Positions 50,481 through 59,418 of a stretch of DNA of 64,000 nt are shown here, piece by piece (the stretch's first letter is position 1; the number at the start of each line of letters is the position of its first letter). A program made the position numbers and the translations under genes. This stretch comes from Oscillospiraceae bacterium (lineage in GTDB: Bacteria; Bacillota; Clostridia; Oscillospirales; Oscillospiraceae), in contig SVMF01000015.1 in assembly GCA_015067565.1 (NCBI GenBank), positions 1 to 64,000 of the forward strand. Reading direction: 5' to 3'. A model generated the notes under the pieces. The model was given only the letters and a program-made list of their open reading frames with translations, was not told where the DNA came from and made no database searches.

Positions 50481-51368
50481 ATGAAAAAATTGGTTTACAG
50501 CATGACCGGCTATGGCCGTGCAGTGCAGAGCTTGAACGGCAAGGAAATTACCGTCGAGCTGCGCTCGGTCAACAACCGTTTTTTGGATTGTAATGTCAAG
50601 ATTCCCCGCGTGTTTTCCTATGCCGAGGATGCGGTCAAGCAGTGTGTGAAGCAGGCCGTCGCCCGTGGCAAGGTCGATCTGTTCGTTACTGTGCAGGTCA
50701 CCGAGCAGGAGAATGTGAAGGTCGCCCTGAACCGCCCCGTGCTGGAGGGTTACCTGACCGCGCTGAGAAGCATCGCTGCCGATTACGAGGTGCGCGATGA
50801 CATCGGTGCGACCTCGCTGGCTCGCTTTCCCGATGTATTCGTCGTGGAGAAGGAGCAGGAGGATGAAGAACAGATCGTTGCCGATCTGACGGCCGTTGCG
50901 ACCGAGGCCGTTGCGGCCTTCAATGCCATGCGTGCAAGAGAGGGTGCGGCAATGGTGGAGGATCTGCGCAGCCGCGCAAGCACGATCCTGGCCTATGTTG
51001 CAAAGGTCGAGGAGCGCTCTCCGCAGACGGTGGCGGAATATCGCAGCCGCCTGGAAAACAAGCTGCGTGAGGTTTTGGAAAATACCAACATCGACGAGAG
51101 TCGAATTTTGACGGAAGCGGCTATCTTTGCAGACAAGGTTTGCGTCGATGAGGAGACCGTGCGCCTGCGCAGCCATCTGGCACAGCTCGAGACGCTCCTG
51201 ACCGACGGAGGCGCGATCGGGCGCAAGCTTGATTTCCTGCTGCAGGAGATGAATCGTGAGAGCAATACCATCGGATCGAAATGTAACGACCTGGAGCTGA
51301 CGCGCTATGTCGTGGAAATCAAGTCTGAACTTGAGAAGATCCGTGAGCAGATCCAGAACATCGAGTGA
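50481..51368 (+). CDS. yicC: YicC-family endoribonuclease
   Basis: 295 residues with the two family blocks: N-terminal SMTGYGRA ... VELRSVNNRFLD and C-terminal LDFLLQEMNRESNTIGSKCND ... VEIKSELEKIREQIQNIE. YicC proteins degrade specific RNAs in E. coli, and the B. subtilis homologue YloC sits in the same gene order. The annotated ATG has AAAGG directly against it. A TTG nine bases later would give the more usual VYSMTGYGR start, so the true start is uncertain by three codons. First gene of the remA-gmk-rpoZ block. Confidence 0.92.
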   Translation: MKKLVYSMTGYGRAVQSLNGKEITVELRSVNNRFLDCNVKIPRVFSYAEDAVKQCVKQAVARGKVDLFVTVQVTEQENVKVALNRPVLEGYLTALRSIAADYEVRDDIGATSLARFPDVFVVEKEQEDEEQIVADLTAVATEAVAAFNAMRAREGAAMVEDLRSRASTILAYVAKVEERSPQTVAEYRSRLENKLREVLENTNIDESRILTEAAIFADKVCVDEETVRLRSHLAQLETLLTDGGAIGRKLDFLLQEMNRESNTIGSKCNDLELTRYVVEIKSELEKIREQIQNIE

Positions 51369-51374
51369 GGCACC

Positions 51375-51638
51375 ATGGGACTGATCAATATCGGATTTGG
51401 AAATATGGTCTCCTCAGAGCGCGTGCTGAGCATCCTGAGTCCGGATTCGGCGCCCATCAAGCGCATGGTGCAGGAGGCCAAAGAACGCTCTATGCTCATT
51501 GATGCCAGCTTCGGCAGAAAGACCCGCGCAGTTCTGGTGATGGACACAGACCATGTGGTGCTCTCTGCCATCACACCTGAGGCAATTGCCAAGCGCCATG
51601 CGGACAAGATACTGCAGGCTGATGAGGAGGAAGTATGA
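51375..51638 (+). CDS. remA: RemA-like extracellular-matrix regulator (DUF370)
   Basis: 87 residues, matching B. subtilis RemA/YlzA over its length: [29 protein letters not shown] and [16 protein letters not shown]. RemA is a DNA-binding activator of matrix genes in Bacillus; elsewhere its regulon is unknown. It keeps its conserved place between yicC and gmk, overlapping gmk by four bases. Confidence 0.93.
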   Translation: MGLINIGFGNMVSSERVLSILSPDSAPIKRMVQEAKERSMLIDASFGRKTRAVLVMDTDHVVLSAITPEAIAKRHADKILQADEEEV

Positions 51639-52237
51639 AGAGAGGGAAAATTATCGTGCTTTCCGGCCCGTCCGGTGTGGGCAAGGGAACTGTGCTGCGT
51701 GAAGTGATGCGCAATCGGTCGGATCTGCAATTTTCAGTGTCGGCAACGACTCGCCCCATCCGTCCCAATGAGGTCAACGGGGAAAACTACTGGTTTATGG
51801 ATAAGGCACAGTTTGAGCAGCTCATTTCAGACGATGCGCTGTTAGAATATGTGACCTATGCAGACAATTATTACGGCACCCCTATCAAGCCGGTGGAGGA
51901 AGCCATGGACAATGGCATCCATGTGGTTCTGGAGATCGAGGTGCAGGGTGCGATGAAGCTGTTCGAGCGCAGGGATGATGTGATCTCCATTTTCATTGCG
52001 CCCCCGTCGTTTGAGGAGCTGAAGCGTCGACTCCTGGGCAGGGGAGACACTGCCCAGCAAATTGCTGAAAAGCGTCTGCGCATTGCCCGATGGGAGTGCG
52101 AGGCCGCAAAGAAATATAAGTACGTCGTGGTCAATGACGATGTACAGCGTGCAGCCTCCGAGATCGATGCGATCCTGACGGCTGAGAGCTGCCGCAGCGA
52201 ATACTATGAAATGATTTTACCCGAGGAGGAAATGTAA
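51635..52237 (+). CDS. gmk: Guanylate kinase
   Basis: Phosphorylates GMP to GDP. 200 residues with the P-loop GPSGVGKGT near the start, the GMP-binding [17 protein letters not shown] segment, IEVQGAM and the [18 protein letters not shown] lid. GAGGAGG lies before the ATG, which overlaps remA. The neighbour rpoZ follows one base after its stop, the order found across Firmicutes. Confidence 0.96.
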   Translation: MKRGKIIVLSGPSGVGKGTVLREVMRNRSDLQFSVSATTRPIRPNEVNGENYWFMDKAQFEQLISDDALLEYVTYADNYYGTPIKPVEEAMDNGIHVVLEIEVQGAMKLFERRDDVISIFIAPPSFEELKRRLLGRGDTAQQIAEKRLRIARWECEAAKKYKYVVVNDDVQRAASEIDAILTAESCRSEYYEMILPEEEM

Positions 52238-52238
52238 T

Positions 52239-52433
52239 ATGTTATATCCCGCAATGTCCAGCTTATTGAAGAATATCAAGAGCCGCTACCTGCTGGTCAA
52301 TGTCGTGGCACGCCGTGCCCGTCAGATTGCCATCGAGGCAGAAGAGACAAATCAGCCACTGACGGAGAAGCCGGTCACCTTGGCCATCCGTGAGGTTGCC
52401 GAGGGAAAGCTGGTTGCACATATCAACGATTAA
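52239..52433 (+). CDS. rpoZ: RNA polymerase omega subunit
   Basis: 64 residues with the omega core NVVARRARQIAIEAEE and a short C-terminus. A small accessory subunit that aids assembly of beta'. Conserved order gmk-rpoZ-priA supports the call. In B. subtilis coaBC separates rpoZ and priA; here there is only a 60-base gap holding a hairpin. Confidence 0.92.
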   Translation: MLYPAMSSLLKNIKSRYLLVNVVARRARQIAIEAEETNQPLTEKPVTLAIREVAEGKLVAHIND

Positions 52434-52442
52434 GGCTTTTTT

Positions 52443-52470
52443 GCGCGGACGAGCAAGCTCGTGCGCGCCT
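52443..52470 (+). terminator. Hairpin between rpoZ and priA
   Basis: GCGCG and ACGAGC pair with GCTCGT and GCGCGC around AA, followed by only three T's. A partial terminator or processing site inside the operon. Confidence 0.5.
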
Positions 52471-52494
52471 TTGAACTGTATGGGAGGGGTCTGA

Positions 52495-54924
52495 ATGATT
52501 GCGAAAATTGCTGTTTCCGCTGCGATTTATGCCATCGACAAGCCCTACGATTACCGCATCCCCGAGGGGATGTATCTGCAGCCGGGACAGCGTGTCAGCG
52601 TACCCTTCGGCCGCTCGAACAAGCGTACCGAGGGTATGGTGCTGCTTTTGTCTGAGGGCGATGAGACGAAGCTCAAGCCGATCGAGCAGGTGCTCGATCC
52701 TGAGCCGATTCTGGATCGGGCCATGCTGCAGCTTGCGATATTTTTGACCGAGCGGTATTTTTGCACCTTCTATGATGCGCTCAAGGCCATCTTGCCTGCA
52801 GGAGTGTGGTTTCAGGAGAGGTGCAGCTACACCGTGACGGAGGCAAACTGGCAGGAGCACATCCATCGGCAGCCGACGGCGCAGGCCGTGATGCAGACGC
52901 TTGCAGACTTGGGCGGTTCGGCGCAGGAGAGCGTCCTGCGCAAGCAGTTTGATGAGGAGAGCCTGGAAAAGGCGCTGAAATACCTTCTGAAAAGGAAACT
53001 CATCTCCTGTCAAAGTGAGTCGCGTCGCCGCACCTATGAGAAAACCGAGCAGATCGCCGTGCTGGTCACATCAAATGAAGAGACGCAGCAGTATGCAAAC
53101 AGCAAGAAAAAGGCTGCGCCGATGCAAAGCGCGATCCTGGAGCTGATGATGACCCTGGGCGAGTGCGCCGTCAAGGAGCTGTGCTATTTTACGGGCGCAA
53201 GTGCCGTGACCGTGCGCAGGCTTGCGTCGCTTGGCTATCTGCGGCTGTATGAGCAGCCACGTCTGCGCATTGACAAGATCGAGGCGGCGCAGGTCGATAC
53301 GACGCTGCGGCTCAATGCCGAGCAGCGGACCGCCTACGAGGGCATCTGTGCAAGCAAGGGCGAGATCAGTCTTCTGTACGGTGTGACGGGCAGCGGCAAG
53401 ACCTCGGTCTACCTTAAGCTGATCTACGACTGCCTTGCCCGAAACGAAGGCGCGATCCTGCTCGTGCCGGAAATTGCCCTGACACCGCAGCTTTTGTCGC
53501 TTTTTGCCGCACATTTCGGTGAAAAGGCCGCTGTTTTGCACAGCAGCCTGCGCATCACGCAGCGATACGACACCTACCTGCGCATTGCGCGTGGGCAGGC
53601 CACCGTGGTGCTCGGCACGCGCTCGGCGATCTTTGCCCCTGTTCAGAATCTGAGTCTTGTGATTGTCGATGAGGAGCAGGAGCATACCTATAAATCAGAA
53701 AATTCCCCACGCTATGATGCCCGTGAGGTGGCGATCTACCGCGCGAAAAAAGCAGGGGCAAGCGTGGTTTTCGGCTCGGCAACACCGTCCGTGGAGACGA
53801 TGTATCGGGCCAATACGGGAGTTTACCGACTCTTTACCCTCAAGAATAGATTTAACCGCCAGCCGCTGCCACAGGTCGAGATTGTCGACATGAAGCAGGA
53901 GCTGAAAAATGGCAATGCAACGGCCATCAGCGGACCGCTGCTCGATGCCCTGCTGGATAATTGCAGCGCAAAACAGCAGTCGATCCTTTTTCTAAACCGC
54001 AGAGGAACGAGCCGCATGGTCGCCTGCGTGGATTGCGGCTATGTGCCAACCTGCCCCGGCTGCAGCGTGAATCTGACCTACCACCATGCCAACGGACGGC
54101 TGATGTGCCATTATTGCGGCAATTCGCAGCCGCTGCCCACGCGCTGTCCCGAATGTGGCGGTCATCTCAAGCAGCTCGGCTTCGGCACGCAGAAGGTGCA
54201 GCAGCAGCTGGAAATGATGCTTCCCGGACAGGAGGTACTTCGAATGGATGCCGACACTGTTTCGGCTGTTCATACCCACGACAAGCTGCTCGGACGCTTT
54301 CGTGACGAGCAAATTCCGATCCTGCTTGGCACACAGATGGTGGCTAAGGGCCTGAATTTTGAAAATGTGACCCTCGTGGGCGTGGTCGATGCGGATATGT
54401 CATTGTATGTGCCGTCGTATCGTGCGGCAGAAACGACCTTCAGCATGATCACGCAGGTCATCGGCCGTGCCGGCCGAGGCAGCAAGAATGGTCGTGCACT
54501 GATCCAAACAATGACACCGAAGAATCAGGTCATTGCACTGGCTGCGAGGCAGGACTATGATGCGTTTTACGACATGGAGCTGCCGCTCAGACGCCTGCGA
54601 GGCTGCCCACCGTACATGGATCTTCTGACCCTGACCTTCCACAGCCGCTTTGAGGAGTTGAGCTTCCGCGCTGCACAGTTTTTTAAGTCGATGCTTACGG
54701 CGCACCTGAAGAGTGAATATTATCGGGAAGAACAGGTGAATATTTTAGGGCCGGCACCCGCGCAGGTGGCAAAGCTCAACTATGTCTACCGCTGCCGCCT
54801 GACCCTGAGCTGCAAAAATACACGATCTTTGCGACAGCTTTTGGCGCAGCTGATGCGCCAAATGATGAAGGATAAGAATTACCGCGGCATTGGCGTCTAC
54901 CTCGATGTCAATGCCAATGAATAG
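52495..54924 (+). CDS. priA: Primosomal replication helicase PriA
   Basis: Restarts stalled replication forks by loading the replicative helicase. 809 residues: an N-terminal 3' DNA-end-binding domain, a winged helix, Walker A GVTGSGKT (296-303), Walker B DEEQ (392-395) and the cysteine zinc cluster CVDCGYVPTCPGC ... CHYCG ... CPECGG inserted in the helicase. Motif VI region QVIGRAGRGSKNG follows. GGAGGGG lies nine bases before the ATG. First of the priA-def-fmt-rsmB-rlmN series. Confidence 0.95.
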   Translation: MIAKIAVSAAIYAIDKPYDYRIPEGMYLQPGQRVSVPFGRSNKRTEGMVLLLSEGDETKLKPIEQVLDPEPILDRAMLQLAIFLTERYFCTFYDALKAILPAGVWFQERCSYTVTEANWQEHIHRQPTAQAVMQTLADLGGSAQESVLRKQFDEESLEKALKYLLKRKLISCQSESRRRTYEKTEQIAVLVTSNEETQQYANSKKKAAPMQSAILELMMTLGECAVKELCYFTGASAVTVRRLASLGYLRLYEQPRLRIDKIEAAQVDTTLRLNAEQRTAYEGICASKGEISLLYGVTGSGKTSVYLKLIYDCLARNEGAILLVPEIALTPQLLSLFAAHFGEKAAVLHSSLRITQRYDTYLRIARGQATVVLGTRSAIFAPVQNLSLVIVDEEQEHTYKSENSPRYDAREVAIYRAKKAGASVVFGSATPSVETMYRANTGVYRLFTLKNRFNRQPLPQVEIVDMKQELKNGNATAISGPLLDALLDNCSAKQQSILFLNRRGTSRMVACVDCGYVPTCPGCSVNLTYHHANGRLMCHYCGNSQPLPTRCPECGGHLKQLGFGTQKVQQQLEMMLPGQEVLRMDADTVSAVHTHDKLLGRFRDEQIPILLGTQMVAKGLNFENVTLVGVVDADMSLYVPSYRAAETTFSMITQVIGRAGRGSKNGRALIQTMTPKNQVIALAARQDYDAFYDMELPLRRLRGCPPYMDLLTLTFHSRFEELSFRAAQFFKSMLTAHLKSEYYREEQVNILGPAPAQVAKLNYVYRCRLTLSCKNTRSLRQLLAQLMRQMMKDKNYRGIGVYLDVNANE

Positions 54925-54933
54925 GAGAGCAAT

Positions 54934-55425
54934 ATGGCACTGAGAAAGATTTTAACCCAAGAGGAACCGACACTGCACAAGGTTTGCCGCAGTGTGACGA
55001 AATTTGATGATAAGCTTGCCGAGCTGCTTGATGATATGGTCGAGACGCTCTACGATTCCAATGGTGTCGGCCTGGCTGCACCGCAGGTGGGCATTTTGCG
55101 TCGTGTGGTCGTCATCGACACGGGCGATGAGGTGCTTGAGCTGGTCAACCCCGAAATTCTGGAAACGCACGGTGAGCAGGACGGCATGGAAGGCTGCCTG
55201 AGCATCCCGGGCGAATACTGGATGGTCAAGCGCCCCGAGCGCGTCAGAGCGCAGGCGCAGGATCGTGAGGGCAATTGGTACGAGATCGAGGCGGAGGGCT
55301 TGATCGCCCGCTGTGTCTGCCATGAGCTTGACCATCTCGACGGTCATCTCTATACCGAGATCGCCTATCGCAAGGTCACCGACGAGGAGCTTGCGGCACT
55401 GAGCGATGTGGAGGATGACGAATGA
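54934..55425 (+). CDS. def: Peptide deformylase
   Basis: Removes the formyl group from nascent proteins. 163 residues with the three metal-site motifs: GVGLAAPQVG, EGCLSIPGEY and HELDHLDGHLY (two histidines plus catalytic glutamate; the cysteine ligand is in EGCLS). The short C-terminus places it with type 1 enzymes. Overlaps fmt by four bases, pairing formylation with deformylation. Confidence 0.96.
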   Translation: MALRKILTQEEPTLHKVCRSVTKFDDKLAELLDDMVETLYDSNGVGLAAPQVGILRRVVVIDTGDEVLELVNPEILETHGEQDGMEGCLSIPGEYWMVKRPERVRAQAQDREGNWYEIEAEGLIARCVCHELDHLDGHLYTEIAYRKVTDEELAALSDVEDDE

Positions 55426-56339
55426 GAGTTGTTTTTATGGGCACTCCCGACATTGCTGCCACCTGCCTGCAGCGTCTTGTGCAGACGGAGCATGAGATCG
55501 TCGGCGTGTACACCAAGCCAGATATGCCCAAGAATCGTGGCATGAAGCTGGAAATGTCGGATGTGAAGAAGCTCGCTTTGCAGGCGGAGCTTCCCATATA
55601 CCAGCCGACGACCTTCAAGGACGATGCGGTCTATGAGGAGCTGAAGGCCCTGCAACCGGATGTGATTGCGGTTGTTGCCTACGGCAAGATTCTGCCGCAG
55701 CGCATTCTGGACATCGCCAGACTCGGCTGTGTGAACATTCACGCCTCTGTTTTGCCCGAACTGCGAGGCAGTGGTCCCGTGCAATGGGCGATCCTCAACG
55801 GCATGGAAGAGACGGGTGTGACTGCTATGTTCATGTCTGCCCAGCTGGATGCGGGTGACATCATCGAGATCCGCAAGACCCCTATCGATCCGTATGAAAA
55901 TGCTCAGAGCCTGCTTGACCGCCTGGCGCTCATTGGCAGTGAGTTGCTGTGCGATACCTTGACGGCCATTGAAAATGGTACGGCAAGCCGCACACCACAA
56001 GAGCATGACAAGGCGACCTATGCCCCGATGCTCTCGAAGGAGCTGTGCCCCATCGATTGGACGAAAAGTGGCCGACAGATCATCGATCATGTCCGTGGTT
56101 TGGATCCGTGGCCGGTTGCGACCACGACACTCAACGAAAAACGCTTCAAGATTTATGCCGTGCGCCCCGTCGAGGGCAAGACCGACCGTGCTCCGGGTAC
56201 GCTGCTTGCTCTGACGAAGCAGGGACTGCAGATTGCCTGCGGTGACGGAGAGATCCTGATGATTACCCAGCTGCAGGCCGACGGCGGCAAGCGTATGGCA
56301 GCGGTGGATTACTTCCGCGGCCATCCGATCGAGCTATGA
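55422..56339 (+). CDS. fmt: Methionyl-tRNA formyltransferase
   Basis: Formylates initiator Met-tRNA with 10-formyl-THF. 305 residues: N-terminal VVFMGTPDIAATCL, the catalytic region NIHASVLPELRGSGPVQWAI (N, H and the later D of QLDAGD), and a C-terminal OB-fold with RALDPWP-like VRGLDPWPVA. Coupled to def upstream and rsmB downstream by four-base overlaps. Confidence 0.96.
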   Translation: MRVVFMGTPDIAATCLQRLVQTEHEIVGVYTKPDMPKNRGMKLEMSDVKKLALQAELPIYQPTTFKDDAVYEELKALQPDVIAVVAYGKILPQRILDIARLGCVNIHASVLPELRGSGPVQWAILNGMEETGVTAMFMSAQLDAGDIIEIRKTPIDPYENAQSLLDRLALIGSELLCDTLTAIENGTASRTPQEHDKATYAPMLSKELCPIDWTKSGRQIIDHVRGLDPWPVATTTLNEKRFKIYAVRPVEGKTDRAPGTLLALTKQGLQIACGDGEILMITQLQADGGKRMAAVDYFRGHPIEL

Positions 56340-57583
56340 CCGCTCGTGAGGCGGCGCTGCGTGCGCTGATCGTCTGTAGAAAAGACGGCGCATGGTCCAA
56401 CGGTGCGATGAAGGAGCTCCTGCAGGGCATGGACCGCCGTGAGGCGGCTCTGGCGAGCCGATTGTGCTACGGTGTGCTGCAGAATCGGATGCTGTTGGAT
56501 TTCTGGATCCGTGCCTTTGCCAAGGGGAAGCTGCAACCCGTGGTGCAGGATATTCTGCGCCTTGCGGTCTATCAGCTTCGCTTTATGGATAAAATTCCTG
56601 CCTCTGCAGCGGTTAACGAGGCTGTCAAGCAGGCAAAGCACAGCGCCAATTTGCAGGCCTCGCGTCTGGTAAACGGGGTGCTGCGCTCCATACTAAGGGC
56701 GGAAAGCCTGCCCGAGCCTTCCGACCTTGCAACTAAGTACAGCCATCCGCAGGAGCTTGTGACGCTGTTGGAGGCGCAATTCGGAGAGAAAACCGAGGCA
56801 CTCTTAAAGAGCAACAACGAGGTACCGCCCATCACGGTGCAAGTCAACACCCTTAAGACCACGGCGGCCAGGCTGGCACTGTCCCTGGAGGCTGAGGGCA
56901 TCGGCTTTGCGCCGCACGAGCACTTGGAAAACTGCCTGATTTTAGGCACGACGGGCAATTTAGAGCAGCTTTCGGCTTTCCGTGATGGCCTGTTCTATGT
57001 GCAGGATGCGGCCGCGCGCATGGCGGTCGAGGCAGCGGAGCTGAAACCCGGAATGCGGGTGCTTGACTGCTGTTCCGCCCCGGGTGGCAAGAGCTTTTGG
57101 GCGGCAATGTGCATGGAGAATCGGGGAGAGCTCATTTCCTGCGACATCCATCGGCACAAACTGAAATTGATCGAAAACGGCGCACAGCGCTTGGGTATCG
57201 AAATCCTTTCGACCTGTCTTGCGGATGCGTCGGTCAGAAACGACGAATGGATCGGGCAGATGGACACGGTTATCTGCGATGTGCCCTGCTCGGGACTCGG
57301 TGTGATCCGCAAAAAACCCGACATTCGCTATAAAGACCTGAAGCAGACGGAGGGCTTGCCCGAACTGCAGGGCAAGATCCTTGTAAATCAGGCCGAATAT
57401 GTCAAACCGAACGGCACGCTGATCTACAGCACCTGTACGATCTTGCGCCGTGAAAACGAGGCCGTGGTGGAGGCATTTTTGCAAAGCCACCCGAACTTTA
57501 CCGCGCAGTGGAGCAAGACCTATCTCCCGTGCGACGATCAGACCGACGGATTCTTTATCTGTAAACTCAGGAGGAAGCCTTGA
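56336..57583 (+). CDS. rsmB: 16S rRNA (cytosine-967-C5)-methyltransferase
   Basis: 415 residues. An N-terminal NusB-like RNA-binding domain (about 1-135) is fused to a SAM methyltransferase. SAM site VLDCCSAPGGKSFWAA. The two catalytic cysteines are in DVPCSGLGVIRKKPDI and YSTCTI. The segment FYVQDAAARMAVEA is also characteristic. Overlaps fmt by four bases and rlmN by four bases. Confidence 0.94.
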   Translation: MTAREAALRALIVCRKDGAWSNGAMKELLQGMDRREAALASRLCYGVLQNRMLLDFWIRAFAKGKLQPVVQDILRLAVYQLRFMDKIPASAAVNEAVKQAKHSANLQASRLVNGVLRSILRAESLPEPSDLATKYSHPQELVTLLEAQFGEKTEALLKSNNEVPPITVQVNTLKTTAARLALSLEAEGIGFAPHEHLENCLILGTTGNLEQLSAFRDGLFYVQDAAARMAVEAAELKPGMRVLDCCSAPGGKSFWAAMCMENRGELISCDIHRHKLKLIENGAQRLGIEILSTCLADASVRNDEWIGQMDTVICDVPCSGLGVIRKKPDIRYKDLKQTEGLPELQGKILVNQAEYVKPNGTLIYSTCTILRRENEAVVEAFLQSHPNFTAQWSKTYLPCDDQTDGFFICKLRRKP

Positions 57584-58617
57584 AGGACATCAAATCCATG
57601 ACGCTTGCGGAGCTGGAGCAGGAAATGGCGCAGCTTGGTGAGCCGAAATTCAGAGCCAAACAAATTTATACTTGGGTGCATCGTGGCGCAAGGAGCTTTG
57701 ACGAGATGAGCAATCTGTCCAAGAACTTGCGGGAGCGTCTTGCAGAGAACTACGAACTCTACTGCCCGACGGCCGTGCGCAAGCTTGAGAGCCAGCGGGA
57801 CGGAACCATCAAATATCTGTGGCGTCTAAAGGATGGAAACTGTGTGGAAAGTGTCTTGATGCGCTACCATCACGGCAACACTGTGTGCATCTCATCGGAG
57901 GTCGGCTGCCCGATGGGCTGCGCCTTCTGCGCCTCGACCCTCGGCGGTCTTGTGCGCAGGCTGACACCGTCGGAGATGCTTGATCAGGTGCTGTTCACCC
58001 AGCTGGACTCGGGTCTGCAGATCTCCAATATTGTCCTGATGGGCATCGGAGAACCGCTGGACAATTTCGACACGGTCTGCCGTTTTCTGGAGCTGGTCAA
58101 CTCGCCCGAGGGCATGAACATCGGTATGCGCCACATCAGCCTCTCCACCTGCGGCATCGTCGACAAGATCGACCTTCTGGCGCAGAAGAATTTGCAGCTG
58201 ACCCTTTCGGTCTCTCTGCACGCACCGATCGATGAGGTGCGCAGCAGGATCATGCCCATCAACAAAAAATACCCCGTCGATGTGCTTCTGGCCTCGTGCA
58301 AGCGGTATTTTGAGGCGACGGGCAGACGCATTTCCTTTGAATATGCTATGATCCGCGATGTCAATGATACGCAGGAGATTGCACAGCTTCTGGTCAAGAA
58401 GCTGCGTGGCATTGCGGCCCATGTGAATCTCATTCCGCTCAACGATGTGGAGGAGAGTCCTTTGAAGCCCAGCCGTCCGGATACGGTTCGGGCCTTCCAG
58501 CAGACGCTGGAGAAAAATGGTATACCCGCGACGGTTCGCAGGACCCTTGGCGGCGACATTAACGCCTCCTGCGGCCAATTACGCAGAAAATACGAACAAT
58601 CCGCGCGAAAGGAGTGA
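57580..58617 (+). CDS. rlmN: Dual-specificity 23S rRNA/tRNA (adenine-C2)-methyltransferase
   Basis: Radical-SAM enzyme methylating A2503 of 23S rRNA and A37 of some tRNAs. 345 residues: iron-sulfur cysteines C110, C114 and C117 in VGCPMGCAFC, SAM-binding GIGEPLDNF, and the SLSTCG and NLIPLND segments. The methyl-carrying C-terminal cysteine is in INASCGQLR. The start is TTG, with AGGAGG five bases before it, overlapping rsmB. Not Cfr: the N-terminus and length are RlmN-like. Confidence 0.95.
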   Translation: MKDIKSMTLAELEQEMAQLGEPKFRAKQIYTWVHRGARSFDEMSNLSKNLRERLAENYELYCPTAVRKLESQRDGTIKYLWRLKDGNCVESVLMRYHHGNTVCISSEVGCPMGCAFCASTLGGLVRRLTPSEMLDQVLFTQLDSGLQISNIVLMGIGEPLDNFDTVCRFLELVNSPEGMNIGMRHISLSTCGIVDKIDLLAQKNLQLTLSVSLHAPIDEVRSRIMPINKKYPVDVLLASCKRYFEATGRRISFEYAMIRDVNDTQEIAQLLVKKLRGIAAHVNLIPLNDVEESPLKPSRPDTVRAFQQTLEKNGIPATVRRTLGGDINASCGQLRRKYEQSARKE

Positions 58618-58623
58618 AGTCCT

Positions 58624-59355
58624 ATGGATGCTTGGGGATTGACGGATCCCGGCAATGTCAGACAACAGAATCAAGATGCCTTCCGCATTGTGAAGCTCAA
58701 TGACACGGCGATGCTGTGCGTGGTCTGTGACGGAATGGGCGGCGCAAAGAGCGGTAATGTTGCTAGCAAGCTGGCAAGCGAGGTCTTCTGCGAGGAGGTC
58801 AAACGATCCTTTTCCCTCGAGATGACTCCACAGGAGGCAGAGCGCGTTTTGCGCTCGGCAGTGACCTTGAGCAACATTTCGGTCTATGAGCATGCCCAGC
58901 TCAGCGAGGAGTACAGCGGCATGGGCACGACTCTGGTTGCGGCATTGATCTATGAAAAGGCGACAATTATCGTCAATATCGGCGACAGCCGCGCTTACCA
59001 CATCAACGCTGATGGTGTGCGCTGTATCACGGTGGATCATTCCGTGGTGGAGCTGATGGTGCAGCGTGGAGAGCTGACCCGTGAGCAGGCCAAGACCCAT
59101 CCGAGCAAGAACCTCATCACCCGTGCCGTCGGCACGGCATCGCAGGTCTATGCCGATGTGTTTTATGTCAAGACCGAAAAGGACGACTGTTTGCTCCTGT
59201 GTACCGACGGCCTTTCCAATGAGATGGCCGATCAGGAGATTCTCTTTGAGGTCGCACACGGCACGCACAAGGACGACTGCTGCCAGCGACTTTTGCAGAT
59301 TGCCAAGGAGCGCGGTGCGCCTGACAACGTAACTTCGATATTGATCGCTCTCTGA
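58624..59355 (+). CDS. prpC: PP2C-type Ser/Thr protein phosphatase
   Basis: 243 residues with the metal-dependent phosphatase motifs in order: GNVRQQNQDAF, VVCDGMGGAKSG, GMGTTLVAALI, NIGDSRAYHI, DGLSNEM and the terminal GAPDNVTSILI. It dephosphorylates targets of, and the kinase itself encoded by, the next gene. The pair is separated by 63 bases that carry no terminator. Cytosolic. Confidence 0.95.
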   Translation: MDAWGLTDPGNVRQQNQDAFRIVKLNDTAMLCVVCDGMGGAKSGNVASKLASEVFCEEVKRSFSLEMTPQEAERVLRSAVTLSNISVYEHAQLSEEYSGMGTTLVAALIYEKATIIVNIGDSRAYHINADGVRCITVDHSVVELMVQRGELTREQAKTHPSKNLITRAVGTASQVYADVFYVKTEKDDCLLLCTDGLSNEMADQEILFEVAHGTHKDDCCQRLLQIAKERGAPDNVTSILIAL

Positions 59356-59418
59356 TTTGGGCGTTACCATATTTCGGCTGCCGTTCGCCGTTGAGAACGG
59401 TATGAGATAGGAGCTATT

